Source: Paracoccaceae bacterium (lineage in GTDB: Bacteria > Pseudomonadota > Alphaproteobacteria > Rhodobacterales > Rhodobacteraceae). From it: 7,310 nt of DNA. The notes beneath the pieces are model-generated. The model saw nothing but the letters and a program-made list of their open reading frames with translations, had not been told where the DNA came from and ran no database searches. Positions within the stretch are counted from its first letter, which is position 1. Each line of letters opens with the position of its first letter. Where the stretch lies: contig DLZA01000074.1 in the NCBI GenBank assembly GCA_003447515.1, forward strand, positions 3,502-10,811. The letters are read 5' to 3'. Made by a program: the position numbers and the translations under genes. Positions 6,292 through 7,310 of this stretch are shown in pieces.

Positions 6292-7310
6292 GTGGATGGC
6301 AACTTAAATGCACTAACTACGATATTTACCGAGTTCTATTATTGGGTAACAGTCGTATTCATGTTCTTAATTCACGTCGGGTTTTGCATGTATGAGGTCG
6401 GCGCAAGCCGCAGAAAAAATCACCTGCATACGTTAATGAAAAACATCATGATCATTCCGTTGGTAACCGTTACGTTCTTTTTCTTTGGGTGGTGGATTTA
6501 TTGGGCGTTCCCAAGTTTTCCAATCTTAGGCGGCATTGATTTTGCAGCTGGGGAAGCAAATTTACCAACCTCTGAAACGATGGCAACGCACCTTGGCGAC
6601 CGTATTACGGGTGTATTCTGGGCAGCGTTTTTACTATTTTCCTGGACGGCCGCTTCCATCGTTTCTGGTGCTGTTATCGAACGTATTCGCTCTTCAGCAC
6701 TTTGGGTCCATGCCGTTCTTATTGGATCGGTTTGGTGGATCATCGACGCAGCATGGGGCTGGCACTACGCTGGATGGATGGTACAAAAACTTGGCTACCA
6801 CGATGCCTACGCCTCGGGTGTTATCCACGCAATTGCAGGTGGGTACGCCCTTGCGGTATTGATGGTCCTTGGGCCGAGAATTGGAAAATTTGCTGCAGAC
6901 GGTACACCAAGAGACATTCCACCACACAATCCATGGATGGTTACGCTAGGTATCTTTATGATCTACACTGGTTTCTGGGGTTTTTATGCAGCGTGTAACG
7001 TTCCATTAATTTCACCAGAAGTTATCGATGGTCAGATTACTGGAACGACTTGGACTGCCACAAACATCTACCTTGGACCTACCTCACTTGGTGCAATTAC
7101 ATTTAACTTCCTACTATCATTATCAGGTGGCTTGATGGCTTCCTACCTTATCTCCAAGGGTGATCCCTTCTGGACGTTCTCGGGTGGCCTTGCAGGCATC
7201 ATTGGCGCTTCTGCAGGCAATGACTTGTACCACCCAATGCAAGCTTTGATTATTGGTGCTATTGTTCCAATGCTCGCTTACAAACTTCACTACTATGTTG
7301 AACGCCGATT
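6292..7310 (+). CDS. amt: Amt-family ammonium/methylammonium transporter, C-terminally cut by the window
   Basis: The first 339 residues of an Amt/Mep/Rh channel, which would move ammonium or methylammonium across the inner membrane. TM1 reads EFYYWVTVVFMFLIHVGFCM then YEVGASRRKN, and SIVSGAVIERIRSSALW (122-138) matches the Amt SGAxxER block. Asp171 and His179, eight apart, correspond to Asp160 and the first pore histidine His168 of E. coli AmtB; Phe116 aligns with the AmtB gate Phe107. The second pore histidine lies beyond the edge. The start is GTG at 6292 with AGGGAG (6279-6284) seven bases ahead; the frame is closed by TGA at 6265, and the next ATG (6361) would remove half of TM1. No cleavable signal peptide is evident. 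The signature after Asp171 (AYASGVIH) departs from the usual FAGG, so it is a divergent member. It is divergent from dmmD. Confidence 0.9.
   Translation, partial: MDGNLNALTTIFTEFYYWVTVVFMFLIHVGFCMYEVGASRRKNHLHTLMKNIMIIPLVTVTFFFFGWWIYWAFPSFPILGGIDFAAGEANLPTSETMATHLGDRITGVFWAAFLLFSWTAASIVSGAVIERIRSSALWVHAVLIGSVWWIIDAAWGWHYAGWMVQKLGYHDAYASGVIHAIAGGYALAVLMVLGPRIGKFAADGTPRDIPPHNPWMVTLGIFMIYTGFWGFYAACNVPLISPEVIDGQITGTTWTATNIYLGPTSLGAITFNFLLSLSGGLMASYLISKGDPFWTFSGGLAGIIGASAGNDLYHPMQALIIGAIVPMLAYKLHYYVERR

Noticed and set aside
6536..6862. Additional open frames overlapping the amt gene on both strands
   Set aside because: They lie inside a well-supported Amt reading frame, have no ribosome-binding sites or recognisable domains, and read as shadows.

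Overview
The window looks like a methylated-amine utilisation region from a marine-type bacterium, most likely an alphaproteobacterium (Rhodobacterales or SAR116-like). That taxonomic guess rests on gene content and a GC content that I judge by eye to be in the mid-40s percent; no rRNA or marker gene is present to test it. The core is a four-gene minus-strand operon that matches the subunit set of the haem-dependent oxidative N-demethylase / dimethylamine monooxygenase (Dmm): a GcvT-like folate protein, a small zinc-ribbon protein, an FMN/2Fe-2S reductase and the DUF3445 haem subunit.

Layout: (1) 1-1237, minus strand: a periplasmic binding protein of the quaternary/methylated amine (OpuAC/ProX-like) class, followed after a 137-base gap holding a perfect 7-bp hairpin by the start of its ABC ATPase, which runs off the left edge. 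(2) 1238-1524: a divergent control region with a perfect 9-bp inverted repeat (41 bp between half-site centres), an AT-rich dyad and candidate promoters in both directions. (3) 1525-2181, plus strand: an XRE-cupin regulator. (4) 2234-6065, minus strand: dmmD-dmmA-dmmB-dmmC in transcription order, with a GNRA-type hairpin between dmmD and dmmA and tight coupling (4-base overlap, then 1-base gap) for the last three genes. (5) 6066-6291: a second divergent control region with two palindromes; one lies between the candidate -35 and -10 of dmmD. (6) 6292-7310, plus strand: a divergent Amt-family ammonium/methylammonium channel with a GTG start, cut by the right edge.

Working model (inference): the ABC system imports a methylated amine such as TMAO or a betaine; upstream enzymes not in this window (for TMAO, the demethylase Tdm) yield dimethylamine; the Dmm complex converts dimethylamine to monomethylamine, taking electrons from NAD(P)H through FMN and 2Fe-2S to haem, and the folate subunit captures the released C1 unit as methylene-tetrahydrofolate. 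Amt would import or recapture ammonium or methylammonium. The XRE-cupin protein is the likely local regulator. No mobile element, CRISPR array, tRNA or rRNA was seen. The most notable details are the sign that DmmA is a decayed copy of the reductase's NAD-binding half, and the structured operators in both divergent promoter regions.
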